This document shows, piece after piece, positions 1-12,567 of a DNA stretch of 64,000 bases. The translations under genes and the position numbers were made by a program. The notes below the pieces were generated by a model. The model was not told the origin of the DNA. It saw only the letters and a list, made by a program, of their open reading frames with translations, and searched no databases. This DNA is from Owenia fusiformis. Lineage: Eukaryota; Annelida; Polychaeta; Sabellida; Oweniidae. The stretch spans positions 6,189,169 to 6,253,168 of the forward strand of contig CAIIXF020000010.1 in assembly GCA_903813345.2 (NCBI GenBank), given 5' to 3'. How positions within the stretch are numbered: the first letter of the stretch is position 1; each line of letters starts with the position of its first letter.

Positions 1-66
1 TGAAACAAATAATTAAATATTCGGTCGGTTTAACTAGAGCAATTGGGGATGTTCATCTTTTCCTAG

Positions 67-3000
67 AATCACACCTCATGTATTATTTCTATTTTTATCC
101 GTCTGCTTCTGATAAATTTGATGATTATATACACTATGTATATGAAGTCTTTGGTACAATGACAACTATGACACCAACTCATGGCACAAACGTAAAAATG
201 AGTGCACTTTCCTCAAGAGTATTTGGACAAATACAACGAAAAGCAAACTTATTCAGAGGAGAACTAAATAAGGCACGCAGAAGTAGTACCGTATCAGCAG
301 AAAATAAGAAAATTGTGAACTTAGCAGGGGAGGAGTTGTATTCTATGACCAAAAAGGTATATGCAGTCAGAAATAACGTGAATAACATAAATAGACAGAT
401 CAGGCTTTTGGCGAACGAGGCAAGAAAGAGTTCAATGCAACCAAGAACTTGTGGTAAGTCATAATAGATATTCGAACATGACTGTATTCACACCTTCTAT
501 AAACTGTAAACAAACTCAAAATTTCACCCGGGGTATATTCGCGAAGAATGCCCCTGGTAATACGTGTAATGTGTGACGTCATAACGACAGGTCACAGTAA
601 TGGCGGACCATAATGAATATTCGAAACATTTTGCTAAGTTTTCATGTTAGAATCGTAATATAGACCTCAGAGCAGGGGTAATATCGTCGAATACACCCCT
701 TAGGGCTAGGCACAAAAGCTTTCGAACCCCTCATTCCCTTCGGTCGTCCGGGGTATAAAAAACGTTTGTGCCTAGCCCTGCGGGGTGTAGTCGACAATAT
801 TACCCCTGCTCTTCGTTCTATATTTCTTAATTCAACAATATAATAAAAGGGTGCATTTTTGGTGAAAATAAGGTCAACATTTTTGAAAAAGTATGTTGAT
901 TGGTCCATTGCCCCTTCAATATCACTTAGGTCTGATTAACTAAATTATCATTCTATATACTTTTCTTCAAGATAATGAATAGATCTACAAGATACACCCA
1001 TGTTCATGATCAGAAAATATTCATAATTCAAGTTAGAATCATTTGAAATTGTTTGCGATAACCTACGTGCTCCTTTTCAGTTTTCTTTTTTATCCTTAGA
1101 TACTCACTCTATCCTATTAAGAATTTCAGCAATTTTGAGAAAATTGTCTCTCAAAAAGGGTGAATTTGAAAGTGTTCAAAATCTACAGAAATTTATTCCA
1201 AATGATTGTTTAATAAAAAATTCTTAGGATTTGAGAAAATTCCCTAATTTGAAATCAGAATTGAAATCCGACTTCCGATGCAGGATCTATGATCTTTTGA
1301 AATGTTGGCGATAATCAACAGCAAATCGTTTTTTGATTTCTCGTACCGTTACTCGGCTATCTTCTGAGGTACCTACTCAGCTCTTTACTCAACTATCAAC
1401 TATCGTCAATTAAATCTGGAGTCTTGAGTTGAACTTTCTTCAATTTCACTAATCTAGTTCAATATACTTCTATGTTATATCGGGTGTCCCAAAAAAGGTG
1501 AGCCGGTTTTTGACTAGAATTTTTTCAGCAATAGATCGACCAAATTATTTATTGAAAATTTATACATATTAGTCTTAATTTAGTTTCAGCAAGTTTTACA
1601 TAATTATAAATACAGAGATACATACATACAGTGCATTTTCAAAATCAAAACAGCGTGTGTCAAAAAATCTAATATCAGACCTGAGCAACGAGACCTCCAT
1701 CATTTCACCTTTGAGTGAAGTGATGATCATAATTATCAACCATCAATTAAATGGATGGATTCAAAAGATACACCTTTCATTATTGTCAGAAATAATTCAC
1801 AATCCAATGTCGTTGAACATATTTGACTAATAAATGATAACTCCAAGTTTTATGATTGTTTTAATCATCGTTTTGCATATTTTCCAGCAAGCAGTCAGTG
1901 TAATTGTGGAACGAGGGGAAGGTGCATCAATATTGCGAATATATACAATTACTGTAGTTGTGATTTAGGCTACTCTGGCAGTGACTGCAGTGTCAGAGCA
2001 GATGGTAACGAGATACTTATATATGATTTGTCAGAAATGAAAAAAAGTATATAAGGCATACATAAAAAGTGTTATGAAAGACTACAAGTTTGTTTCTTGA
2101 AAATATTCCAGCAACGTTTCTATTGATTTTATATAGCTCATTAAAACCAATCTACTTGTATGTCAGGCATATATTTCGACCTTTATGGTAAAAGACTAAA
2201 ATTGAAGGCAAGAACAGATGCAACATGGACGAAATTTGTTTAACATCATTTTTAACAACGGTAGAACGCGAAAGAAAGGACATCTTTTATTCCAATGGTC
2301 CTTTTCCATATACATGTAGCTTTGAAATCTTGTTAATTCTCGTTTTAAATGAAATTTTAGGAAATCTGCATTTTAACCATTAAAGATTAACATTTTCTTC
2401 TATTTGGTAGCCTATTTCAATTCTGTGTAATTTTCTATCAAAACAACTTTGATTTGCACAACCTTTTGAAGTTCATTTACTCTTATAAAGATCATAATTT
2501 TAATGCGAAATCACAATCCACATGTCTATAAGATCATATAGTTACATTCCAATGGCGTCTTAAGTTGATCCAATGAAATTACTGGTTAAATCAAGAAATT
2601 AAGTGACTTCTGCTATACAATAGGTTGCCATGTATTCTAGCCCTACCAACACCCATGATATATCTATTTTCCATTTATATGGAAATTGGTCAATTAAATG
2701 CATGTGATGATCAAGTTATCTTTCTGCTCGTATTCAAACTAGAATATGTGATTAGGCTATTATTTATTGGGTAAGTGATCAAGGTCATATTAAAAAACAA
2801 ATATAGCCTATGCGCGTAAGATGATCCTTCAAAATATACCAAAAAAAATTTGTATTCAAATTAGACGGGTCGTCACATAATGGTCATTGTAAATTGAACA
2901 CGTCTCAGAAATATTCGTGAAAATCACATTAGATACTTTTTTATTTTAGATAGAAGTGCCTATCAAATGTGCAAAGCATATGGCGAAGTTCACTATCGAT

Positions 3001-6000
3001 CGTTAGATGGAGCTCATTTTGATTTCCAAGGTAATTGTCATTACCTTCTTCTTTCACATGGATTCCAACTAACGGACCCACCTCAGAAGACTGTCGTGTA
3101 CGAAGTGTTCCAGAAGAATTGGATTAAACCAGGAGGAAACCAAGTTGCCTGGCCAAAAATTACATATATCCATTTGAATGCGGGTAACGACATATTTGAA
3201 ATCGGACAGAGGCTGCAAAATGGAGAGCCAGACGTAAAGGTGAGTTTTGTGACAACTGAAAATTAAGATAACAGGAAGTCGTCAACACACATGTGTTAAA
3301 CAAAACCTTTATATTATTCTAACGACTCCAAACATCCAATAGCTATACATGTAACTATGACAAGTAAATTAATTCTGTGAAAAAATCGCCAGAAAAAAGT
3401 AGACTGGCACAAACAGATCCCCTACAAACAAGACCCCTACACACCCTCGAGTTTTCACATTATGAAATACTGAACAGTATCCCGAACGATAACAACCCGA
3501 ACAAATTAATTCTTTTAACATGTTTTTAAAAAGTATCGAGAAAAGTAATGTTTTCTCCGGCTTGATGTGCATGTAGATCGAGAGATTCGGGTGAAATCAA
3601 GTGGGTAAATAGAGAGGGGAGCGCCCCAGAGTTTAGAGTTAACAGATATAATTACGTATCTTGCGTACCACATTCGTTTGCGCAAATTCTCACCAGTTAG
3701 TTTTCGAAAATAACACGTCGTTGTGATGTTTTAACAATGTAAGCATATTCATTACACATTTCTTCATTTTGATCCAAAATAATAAGCTATGATATTAATC
3801 AAAACACCAGAAATTAATATAATAGCCTATTATTTGAAGCGTGTTTCGAAAATTTGAAACCGCCATAGTTTTGTCTGTCAATCAGGACGATATATCTTCT
3901 CAATACAGATTATTTACATGATAGACAATTACACATATGTCTTCTTTGAACCCTGGGATTATCCCCCGTGGTGTAAAAATAAACTTCCAAAATATGACAT
4001 AATTTAACATCCAGGCTTTGTTTTGTCATCCGGGCTTTGGAATCCATTGTAACTTTCCATAAGAAATGATATATAACATGATAGGTTGGCGACTGGCAAG
4101 GCTACATGTATGAGTTTAGAGGGAGGTGCATGCATATGAAACACCCTGTATATGCAAATTAGTATATTTCTTGAATTGAAATACTGCATTCATTAAACAT
4201 TTTATTAATACAAGGGTTGTTCAAAAAGTTTTGCACAAATATGTATAATTGTGAGAATAACGGACCAATCTTGTTCATAGTTGGTATGTATGTGCCCATA
4301 TCTTATTCCCTTACACTGTCAAAGTTTCATGTATACGCCTACGTTATAAAAGTTCTCATGAATTCAGGAGATATTGGAGAATATGGCTTTGAATAATAAA
4401 GTTGGAGAGAAAACATTGATAGAATACATGATAAAGAATGGGGAAACAGTATAACACAAGTTATACTCATTCATGATTAAGACATATTGCATATGATGAC
4501 TCCAATAGGGTCTGCTAAGTATTCCAAGATGGAATGAGAGAAGGGAAATGTATTGGGGGTAGCAGTACTTATGAGAGGGCGTCATATCCTATAAGTAGGA
4601 TGGTTCAGACATTTGCTTATGGACTGGACGTAATGCTACAAGTATAATGCATTAATGAAAGGAAGACTATATGTTAAGTACTGTATATTTAGATTAAACA
4701 TAAATTAGTTATACTATAACCTGATTAACAGCTGAAAGAAGAAAGATTGACAGAATAATTTCAGTCTATAAAGGTATTCACAAAATCAATTCAATCTAAT
4801 GACGTCATATGTACCATGGGGCCATTGGTTCAAATTTTTAAGTCAATGTATCTCAAGAAGTATATTGCTTATGGTCCTGAAATTTCATATAAGCTTGTAA
4901 GAAGGGTAATAATATATCTGTATGAAATTTCACATAAAAATAACAAAATCTCTTCTCTTGAGAAGCTGTCGTGCAAGACTTTTCGAACGACCCTTGTAAG
5001 AACAACTTATCAGATAGTGTGCATATATGTAAATTATTTGATGAAAATAGATATGTGTCATCATCAAATAGTAACACATTCATGCAGTAAATCACTTGAT
5101 TTATGCAGGTGTTTGATTCATAGAACTGATATAGCAAGACAATAGGTCCCTGAATCACACCATTAGTTAATTATGAAGCATGGTTGAATGATACACTGTG
5201 CTAGTTTCAGTCATATAGGTAGTATACCGTCCATGTTATCGCTATTCCAAAGTTGATTTCATAGTTTGAAAATTCATCATAGCAAAATATTATGATCAAT
5301 TGAGTCGGTGGTTTTCAAAAGTTCACTTTTAGATAATGGCCACCTTCATTTGCATCTACAATTTTCCCCAAGGTTGCCTTTTGTCCAACCCAGCTAAATC
5401 ACTTCATAAAACCCTTATGATAGTGATTACACAATAAGTTATCGTGTTTTTATAAAATCAAACGTTCACTGCACGGTCCCGTTTAGACCGTTCCGTATTA
5501 GTGGTTGTGTTGACATTAATACAGAATAAATCATACCATTTCATGAAAAATGGTGACTAGGCCATGGGATGACTTCCGAATATGGAGGATCCGTAGCACA
5601 CTACAGTTTGTCTCAAAAAATGTTACACTTACAAAAAGCTCAATATCTTTCATGATTTTGAGTTTTCCCCTAAAATATACTTAGATACCGAAAGACCAGT
5701 CTTTCTCGAATAAATCTACACCATCAGATTCACGGGAGAGATTTTATAGACGCATGTGAAATCTGATTTGCGCCAACTTCTCAGTGGTTGGATATGTGGT
5801 GATCAATTCTTTTTTGGTGTGAATGCTGTGGACAGTGATATCTTGATATGATCAATGATCCAGTTGTTTCTTTACTGGATAGAAATACAATATTTCATTG
5901 TCAGAGTGTTCAATTTTGTTACGTATGATGGCAACAGGATGGTGCAAAGGCATGTGGCAGGTTGTTTGGTAGAACTCTTTGGAAATCAGAAAATAGCATT

Positions 6001-9000
6001 GAATTACAAAATGGATTTGCCCCCAGGGTCATCCCACTTTACACCCTTGATTTTTGAAGGGCTTCTGAAAGCGCTTTACAGCATCGCAAACTGACCTTTA
6101 GAATGAACTTGAGCAAAAATAATTGCTGGAATCAGTGTGATATTACAATGCATGTGCGCATGGGCAAGGGTACCTCAGATTTGCTTTGGAGTACATGTTG
6201 AGGGGACCACATGTTTATGTGGATAGACCCAATGATCACATGTAAGACAAATAGGAAAATTACAGAATGACTCGGTTAAACGTCAAGCTTCTACTCAGAA
6301 GAAAGTTAAATGGTAAAGAAACTGTTCCTCTTTTGTCATTTGGTCCATCCAATCACTTAGAAGTTGGCGCAAGTCAGATTTTACCATGGGACACTAAAAG
6401 CTGTCCTGTGGAGCCAATCAAGGACAGATTTTGAATCGGAAGGTGTCAAATTATTCGAAAAAGATTTGTCTTTTGGTATACAAAGTACATTTTAGGGGAA
6501 AAGTCAAAATTATAAGATATTGAACTTTTTGTAAGTGTAACATTTTTTTGAGACACACTCTATAGTGCAGCAATATTTGAAACAATATTTATGGAGGTGC
6601 ATATGTCTTGATTCTTTTAAGATACCATTTGCTGTAAAAACTTCCGGCTTTCGGGTCGAAAAATGTCTTTCAAGGGGTCAAAAAATGTAAATATTTTGAT
6701 TCGAACTTTTATACATTTTATAAGACACAGACTGTTATTCTAAGCATACGGACAAAAAACATATAACCATAATGTAAAAATATACTATAATTTTACTGTA
6801 GATATCGATGTTTAATTAGTGTAATTACGCAAGTGTGTTTTTCAGATTTTGTTTGATTTTTCAAAAATACTTGAGCCAAGTAGATTCAACAAAATTGTTT
6901 GGAATATTTAGGTAATTTATGATTGGGAACATATTAGTTTTCTTACCATTTAAAACATTTTATTACCAGAATTTTTCCATATAATCGCAAGGGGTCAAAC
7001 AACAAATTATTTTTCATGTTTTATAAAACAAAATACAAACAAATAGGTAGAACTTATATCCAGTTAAATTTTACAGATGTATTGGAATGTTCATATATTC
7101 CAAGGGCATGTCTAATAATCAATTAGAGTCATACCCAATCAAGCGCCTTACAGTTCTTCCTCGACGTTACTGCTGGCTATCATCAAGTTTTCCGATGGTT
7201 ATTTCTTCTTTGACCTTAACACTGGATACAATCAAATTTTAGGAAGATAATGATAACGATTTTACACAAATTATTCATGAATTCGACCAAGTCTTGATGG
7301 TTGTTTTATAAGCAACTGAGCAGCCTATATCTAACTCCGAGAAATAGAATTTTAGCTGTATTCTCAATAAGTCAAGGAAGAGCAGTAGGCCCTCCTTTAT
7401 TGATAATGTTGACCGCTGAATAAAAGTCCATATCTCAAAACGTATTGAGACCCATTTTATGAAAAACTAGCATTATTTAAGCATTTGTCATTCTAATATA
7501 AAAGTGATTCATTTGACGCATTTATCTTATTAATACCTGAGAAACAATACAAAACGTTGATACACTGATTACATAATTTTTTGGTATTGATAAGAAAAAT
7601 GACAAATGACAAACTTATAGCTTAGAAACCTAAATTATATATTTAAAATTATTTTGTATTATTTTCTGTTGCATTGTGTACTCCAAATTGTGAAAATTGG
7701 GATTTTATTTTTTGGTATTTTTTGTCCTCTGTTAATGGCAGGCATAATTCAACCTAAAAGCCGGAAGTATATTAAACCAGGGTTCGTACACCTTTTTCAA
7801 AATGAATTTCCCTGACAATTCCCTGACATTTCCAGGCAAAAAAGGAAATTTCCAGATCTAATTTTCCTCGCGCGCCCTCTAAAAAATCTCAAACAACTGT
7901 ATTATTCAAGACAAAAAGACTTATTATGAAACATTTGGGGTTTCTCCTGGAGTACCATTTCTCATGACTTAACTACTTGTACAGGCAGTCTTATTCACCA
8001 ATTTATTCCTGAAACATTTTATTTTTAATATTACATATTTTACATTGCATAAGGCCAAAGGTAAACATACATGTACAGGGGCATAGCCAACAAGTATCAA
8101 GGAGGTGCATCTTTTGGGGTTTGCATCACTGCGAGCGAAGGAAAACCAGAAGGGGGGGGGGGGTACGGGGGTTCACCCCTGGAAATATTTCAAAATTGAC
8201 AATTGTATATGGTACATTCTAAGCATTTCAAACTGTAATTTGTTAATGTTTTGTAATGAATCCAAATGACAACTGAAACTTTAAAATTTTGTTCTAAATC
8301 CTACTAGAAAAATAGCAACTCACTTGAGGGGCAATTCCCACCTAATGAAACATATTTCTATTGAATACTATCATTGTGAACATTATATGATAGCAATAAC
8401 CTGGCATTACTATTGTCTTCTCCCTTTTGGGAAAATTACACCAAAACAATTGACACCATATTAGAAATTCCTTCTCAAGTAGCATCACCAGATCACGAAA
8501 AGGCTCAGGCCTATGATACCAAATCAAATAATCAGTATTTTGTGTTATCAGGAATCAAATTTCTTTAAATTATCAAAAATTTCATAAAAAATGGTGGCAA
8601 TTTTGAATTCAGAGACCATCTTGAATATTTCTTCTTGAGCAGGTCCTTTGTCCCTAAGGCTATATCATACAAAATTTGAGCCAAAGTAAAATGCTGGGTT
8701 CATCTTTAGAAGATGAAAAATTTGGACCAAATTCAAAAACTGTAATGTGCTAAGGTTTTCAAAATTGGCAAAGCCCCTGAAAGTTGAAAAGACTGATGTA
8801 CGATCGGACTGTCGAACAGACAGCTTCTTAATATAAATACAATTTTACATTGTCAAGAGCTCCCAGAATTTTTTTTGTTTTTCACCTCCCACCCCCCCCC
8901 CCCCCTCAGATTAACCCCTCATCAAACCATGAAATATATACTAGTAATTCACTTTGAATGGCCTAAGACTAAGCTTACTACATAAAAAAAGCATAATTGT

Positions 9001-12000
9001 ATTAAATCATCTATACATTATTTTTATTGTTCGGTTTCAGTGTAATGTTCACACTGTTCTTACAAATAAACAATACCAGATCTAATGTCATTCAACCAAC
9101 CCTAATGGAAAGATTTGCAATTTGTGGAAACAAATAGATGATTTTGAATTTCACTCATATCCTGTCATAGCCCTAAAATGTATTTTGCTGGAACATTATT
9201 CTTTCAACATTGATACAAAATTCCCTGACATTTCCCTGACACATCTACTGTTTCAAAATTCCCTGACATTTTTGGCCCTTTTTAACCCAATTTTAAAATT
9301 CCCTGACATTTCCAGCACCTGGAAAAATAAATCAATTTCCCTGACATTTCCAGGTGTGTACGAACCCTGGAACGGTTATACTAAAAATTATTAGAGAACA
9401 TATGTAGGTATGTTAACCCTAGAAGCCCTAAGGTAAAAATAGTCACACGAACACCTAAGGGGGGGGGTCAAAAGGGCACCCCCTTGTAACATTTTTATTA
9501 GTAGAGCTAGGATGTTCAAACTTTTTCCACATATACTTCATTCAATTATCTACAACTTGGTGTAAAAACTTTAACAACTACGATGATGTAAGATTGCGTA
9601 ATTTTATCCTTAAGACAAAACGTATGGTAGAATTAGTGCTAGCTTTTTTCCGATATTGTCTATTGGAGCTGATGATTACATCATAATAAATTAATCACAA
9701 AATAGTAAAGCTAGGATGTTCAAACTTTCCAAAAATATACTTCATTCAATTTTCAACTTGGTGCAATAACTTTAACAACTATGAGGATGGAAGATTGTGT
9801 AATCTTATTCTAGAGATAACACAAATGGTAGAAATAGTGCTAGCTTTTTTTCGATTTTGTCTATTGCAGTTGATGATTACATCATAATAAATCAATTACC
9901 CCATGTACAATTTTGCTGATTTTTCAGAAAACATTTGTTATATCTGTAGCTTCAGCTACGCTATAGTGTGCTACCAGCTCCTTTATTAGACGTCCTAGAG
10001 ATTTCATACCATGGACTAGACCTTGTCCTATGGAAATTGAGATTATGTTTCACAGCAAGTTTGCACGGCGATACTGTATAGCGACATGCTCTATGGAATT
10101 GATTTTACTTTCGACAGACACCAAACACATCTCTGTCGATAGAATAATAAAAAAGCCTTGGGGCCCCAACCTCCTTTGTTTATATTTACAAAAACGTGAA
10201 AAAATGACAAAAGTTGTCATAACTTTTTAAATCTAAATTTGTTGAAACCGATTTCACTTGCTAGCGACAGATACTTTAGTCTTTCATGAACCGACCATGT
10301 CAGTTTGGTTCGTAATATCTCCAAATAAACGATTTCAACATTTTAAAAAACTCGATGCTAGTCCACGTGTTAATAAGGAATTGGTATATAATGAAGAGGA
10401 AGCTCTCTTTTAAGAAGTGAAGTCAAACGAATGCAAAGGGTACCGGTTTCCAAGTGTTAATACGGAATGGGTGTTAAATCGTATACTAAATAATTGCTAT
10501 CATATTTAAATACGTGAAAAGTGATGGTTTCTATAAAATACAATTCACATTTAATTGAGTTAGCCGTGGAGAGTAGAACCATAATTTGATAGGATCTCCT
10601 TCCCTTTTACACCGGCCTTGACATACCCCCTGTTCTACAGGAAATTCTCGTGATTGTACCCCATTGTATGTGACTCTAGCACGTGTGTTACTGTATGAGT
10701 CAACGATAAAACGATATATTATGTGTTGATTCCAGAGAAACAATCGGGCATTATCAAAAGAGGAAAGGGATGCGGGTATAGAACTGGATTACTTGAAAGA
10801 ACCCGTATTAATTGTTGACGACGGTCGTTTTACAACAATAAACATTCAGACTTATGGTGTAAAAATTGTCTTTGATGGTGACTGGGACTCGTACGTGTAC
10901 GTTTTGAAGGAATTTGGAACAAATGAATTGGGTACGTAAATAAATACAATCGTGATCGAATGAAATTGTGACTTACGTATGTACTATATACTGTACTCTT
11001 GAGAAAATCTAGTTTTACATTACATTTGTAAAACGTTTTAACGCTAAACTGTTTTACCCAAGACGTCTTAGGGCTCTAGTGTAAATCCAACAATTATTCT
11101 TTAAAAACAGCTTAAATGATAATTTTTTCTGACAAAAATCAAATTTTGCTATGGACACTCGGACAACATAACAAATTATGCATCAAGTCCGTCGAGAGTT
11201 TCTAACTGGTTAATACAATATGTTTTCGACCATCTCTCAAAGGCGGTTGTTTGATATGTGGAACTCATTCAAAAATAAACACGTTTTATAATGTCCATAT
11301 GTTTTGTATCCTCCAAAACATGCTCAACATATTCAATTTATGAACAAATTCGAAAAAACACACCTCTTACATCAACCTTTTAAGAGCTGACGTCAAACAT
11401 ATGTTTTATGTAGTTTGAAAAATATCAACGCAATCGGTGCTCTGCATGTGCTGTAATCCGGTTTTCTATCACCACAAACAAAACAAAACTTTGTTTTTTT
11501 GACAAGAAAATCATAATTTAAGCTGTTTTTGAGAAATAATAAGCAATATTTCAGTATACATCGCATGATTGTGATAACAAGTTGTGATGGTCTTAAAATA
11601 CCACTCATCAAATGTCGCTGGTATCAACACACACGACACAGGCTTTAGTAGAACAACTGATTTTGAAAATATCAATTATCGTAAATTTGCCCTTATATAT
11701 TTAGAGGGGAGTAGGTATCATTCGCGAAATAAACTGATTAGACTACTATTCATGGCCAACTGAAAAATGAATGTAAATGAATGTCAATAGCACCTGTCAC
11801 TACCCCATAATGAATAATGACGAAATAATTAAGTATAGTGAATCCCCATAATCAGGGAAGATCTTATACCTGACACTCTAATATAGCATTCTTCGATGGG
11901 ATGTGTGGAAATTTTGATGGCCAAGCAGATAACGACTACACGGCTAAGGGAAGTACTAAAGTACTCAAGGCAGAGGACAATTACGGGAGAACAATAGGCA

Positions 12001-12567
12001 ATTCCTATCAAGTAGAATATGACAGTATATCAAGGTAGATCTTTTTAGATTTAAGTATATGCAAGGGGTCGTATCTGATTAAAGTTCAGAATATGTGTAC
12101 TCTCTCAGTATTAAGTATATTTTGATTGGTAATGAACTGTTTAATGCATGTGTTATTATATTGTATGGAATAAATAGCCTTATAAATTATGATATATTTA
12201 TACATGATGCTGTATATACAGTACTTACCATACTTAGATGGTACAATAATCATAATTTAAATGCAATCCTTTCAGTTCTAAAGGGTGTGCCCCAACAACG
12301 TTACCTGATATGCCGAAACTGACGGATTTAAAGAAAGTAAAGTTGACAGAGGTATATTGCAGGATAGCTGATTGTGGAGGCGATGATAGTTCGTCTGAAT
12401 GGCGGGCATGTGTTGCTGATACGTATTTCTCTGTATCAGAGAAGGCCAAATGTGATCTGCTGAAAAGAGAGATCCATGCCAAATCTGATTGCAGTGATAC
12501 CCCATTTAACTGTACAGAAGTGATACATAAAGCCCACAGAGAACTTGGTCTTCACATATTTAACTAG
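67..12567 (+). CDS. Secreted EGF + von Willebrand factor type D protein, 3' part of gene (six exons)
   Basis: Joined exons 67-453, 1888-2004, 2950-3239, 10736-10931, 11887-12034 and 12276-12567 all have GT-AG borders and matching phases, giving about 475 residues to the TAG stop. The first exon encodes a charged, probably helical stretch. The second is an EGF-like module with six cysteines (C-x-C-x5-C-x9-C-x-C-x8-C). Exons 3-5 form a VWD domain: it opens with CKAYGEVHYRSLDG, continues through GVKIVFDGDWDSYVYV, and contains the hallmark MCGNFDGQADNDY. The last exon adds a cysteine-containing tail. VWD proteins are extracellular adhesive or matrix proteins; the specific role here is unknown. 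The usual GDPH of VWD reads GEVH, so autocatalytic GDPH cleavage is not expected. The frame is open to base 3, but a good acceptor lies at 61-66; the signal peptide and 5' exons lie outside the window. The exon structure is well supported; the gene name is unknown. Confidence 0.85.
454..1887 (+). other. Intron 1 of the VWD gene
   Basis: The donor G|GTAAGT is at 454 and the acceptor TTTTCCAG ends at 1887. It contains the hairpin element at 659-822. Near 1485 there is a stretch (TGTCCCAAAAAAGGTGAGCC) resembling a mariner terminus, for which no partner end was seen. Confidence 0.8.
659..822. mobile_element. Hairpin MITE of about 165 bp
   Basis: The left arm (about 659-712) and right arm (about 765-822) are near-perfect inverted copies sharing AGCAGGGGTAATAT and GGGCTAGGCACAAA. 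The arms are separated by about 50 bp. Both ends sit at TA, consistent with a TA-targeting (Tc1/mariner-like) non-autonomous element. No coding capacity. Confidence 0.7.
2005..2949 (+). other. Intron 2 of the VWD gene
   Basis: The donor G|GTAACG is at 2005 and the acceptor TTATTTTAG ends at 2949. It is phase 1 on both sides. Nothing else recognisable is in it. Confidence 0.8.
4211..4996. mobile_element. Tc1/mariner-type non-autonomous element with TA duplication
   Basis: The left end CAAGGGTTGTTCAAAAAGTT and the right end, which reads CAAGGGTCGTTCGAAAAGTC on the other strand, form inverted termini. The 786 bp element is flanked by TA (4209-4210 and 4997-4998), the target of Tc1/mariner transposons. 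The interior has only short broken frames, so it is a dead or internally deleted copy. Confidence 0.75.
5600..6563 (+). mobile_element. Degraded mariner-like transposon with long inverted ends
   Basis: Ends of about 200 bp are inverted copies. Both contain TGTCTCAAAAAA near the tip, then GTTACACTTACAAAAAG, and further inward GCGCCAACTTCT or its diverged match. A remnant frame at 5855-6094 ends in PPGSSHFTPLIFEGLLKALY. This aligns with the conserved PPRSPDLTPLDFFLWG region before the last catalytic acidic residue of mariner-like DDE/D transposases. The N-terminal half and intact catalytic residues are missing, so this is a fossil. The exact borders are uncertain by a few bases. Confidence 0.6.
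5855..6094 (+). pseudogene. Mariner-like transposase C-terminal remnant
   Basis: The 79-codon frame contains YDGNRMVQRHVAGCLVELFG followed closely by DLPPGSSHFTPLIFEGLLK. The order of motifs (D-G-x, a helical stretch, then a PPxSxxxTPL block) matches the central to C-terminal catalytic part of mariner/Tc1-like transposases. Key positions are substituted and the frame is too short for a working enzyme. It lies centrally within the inverted-repeat element at 5600-6563. Confidence 0.45.
7777..9370. mobile_element. DNA transposon relic with 17-19 bp inverted ends and subterminal repeats
   Basis: The left tip CCAGGGTTCGTACACCT is mirrored by AGGTGTGTACGAACCCTGG at the right end. Both flanks carry several copies of TTCCCTGACATTTCCAGG-like subterminal repeats in opposite orientations, typical of transposase-binding arrays in hAT-like elements. 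No convincing target duplication or transposase frame is visible, so the superfamily is not settled. Two long G/C runs lie inside. Confidence 0.6.
9500..9898. repeat. Two-copy tandem duplication, about 204 bp period
   Basis: Copy 1 (9500-9703) and copy 2 (9704-9898) share long blocks. Both begin near GCTAGGATGTTCAAACTTT and end near GATGATTACATCATAATAAA, with scattered substitutions and small indels. It is non-coding and sits inside a VWD-gene intron. Confidence 0.75.
10553..10615. repeat. Partial copy of a dispersed repeat also found at 18737-18795
   Basis: The stretch GGAGAGTAGAACCATAATTT followed by CTCCTTCCCTTTTACACCGG recurs with minor changes at about 18750-18795. There it forms one arm of an inverted-repeat element; here only one end is present. 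Confidence 0.6.
10932..11886 (+). other. Intron 4 of the VWD gene
   Basis: The donor TTGG|GTACGT is at 10932 and the acceptor ending AATATAG is at 11886; it is phase 1. No other feature is recognised. Confidence 0.75.
12035..12275 (+). other. Intron 5 of the VWD gene
   Basis: The donor CAAG|GTAGAT is at 12035 and the acceptor CCTTTCAG ends at 12275; it is phase 2. No other feature seen. Confidence 0.75.

Larger units (their letters stand above)
3240..10735 (+). other. Intron 3 of the VWD gene (7.5 kb), transposon-rich
   Basis: The donor AAG|GTGAGT is at 3240 and the acceptor TTGATTCCAG ends at 10735; it is phase 0. It splits the VWD domain and holds several decayed DNA elements and duplications (4211-4996, 5600-6563, 7777-9370, 9500-9898, 10553-10615) plus G and C homopolymer runs near 8152 and 8890. 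No coding exon is evident inside. Confidence 0.8.

Noticed and set aside
5012-5158. Overlapping short frames on both strands near the right end of the TA-flanked element
   Set aside because: They overlap the inverted-repeat element and its flank on both strands and show no domain; repeat shadow.
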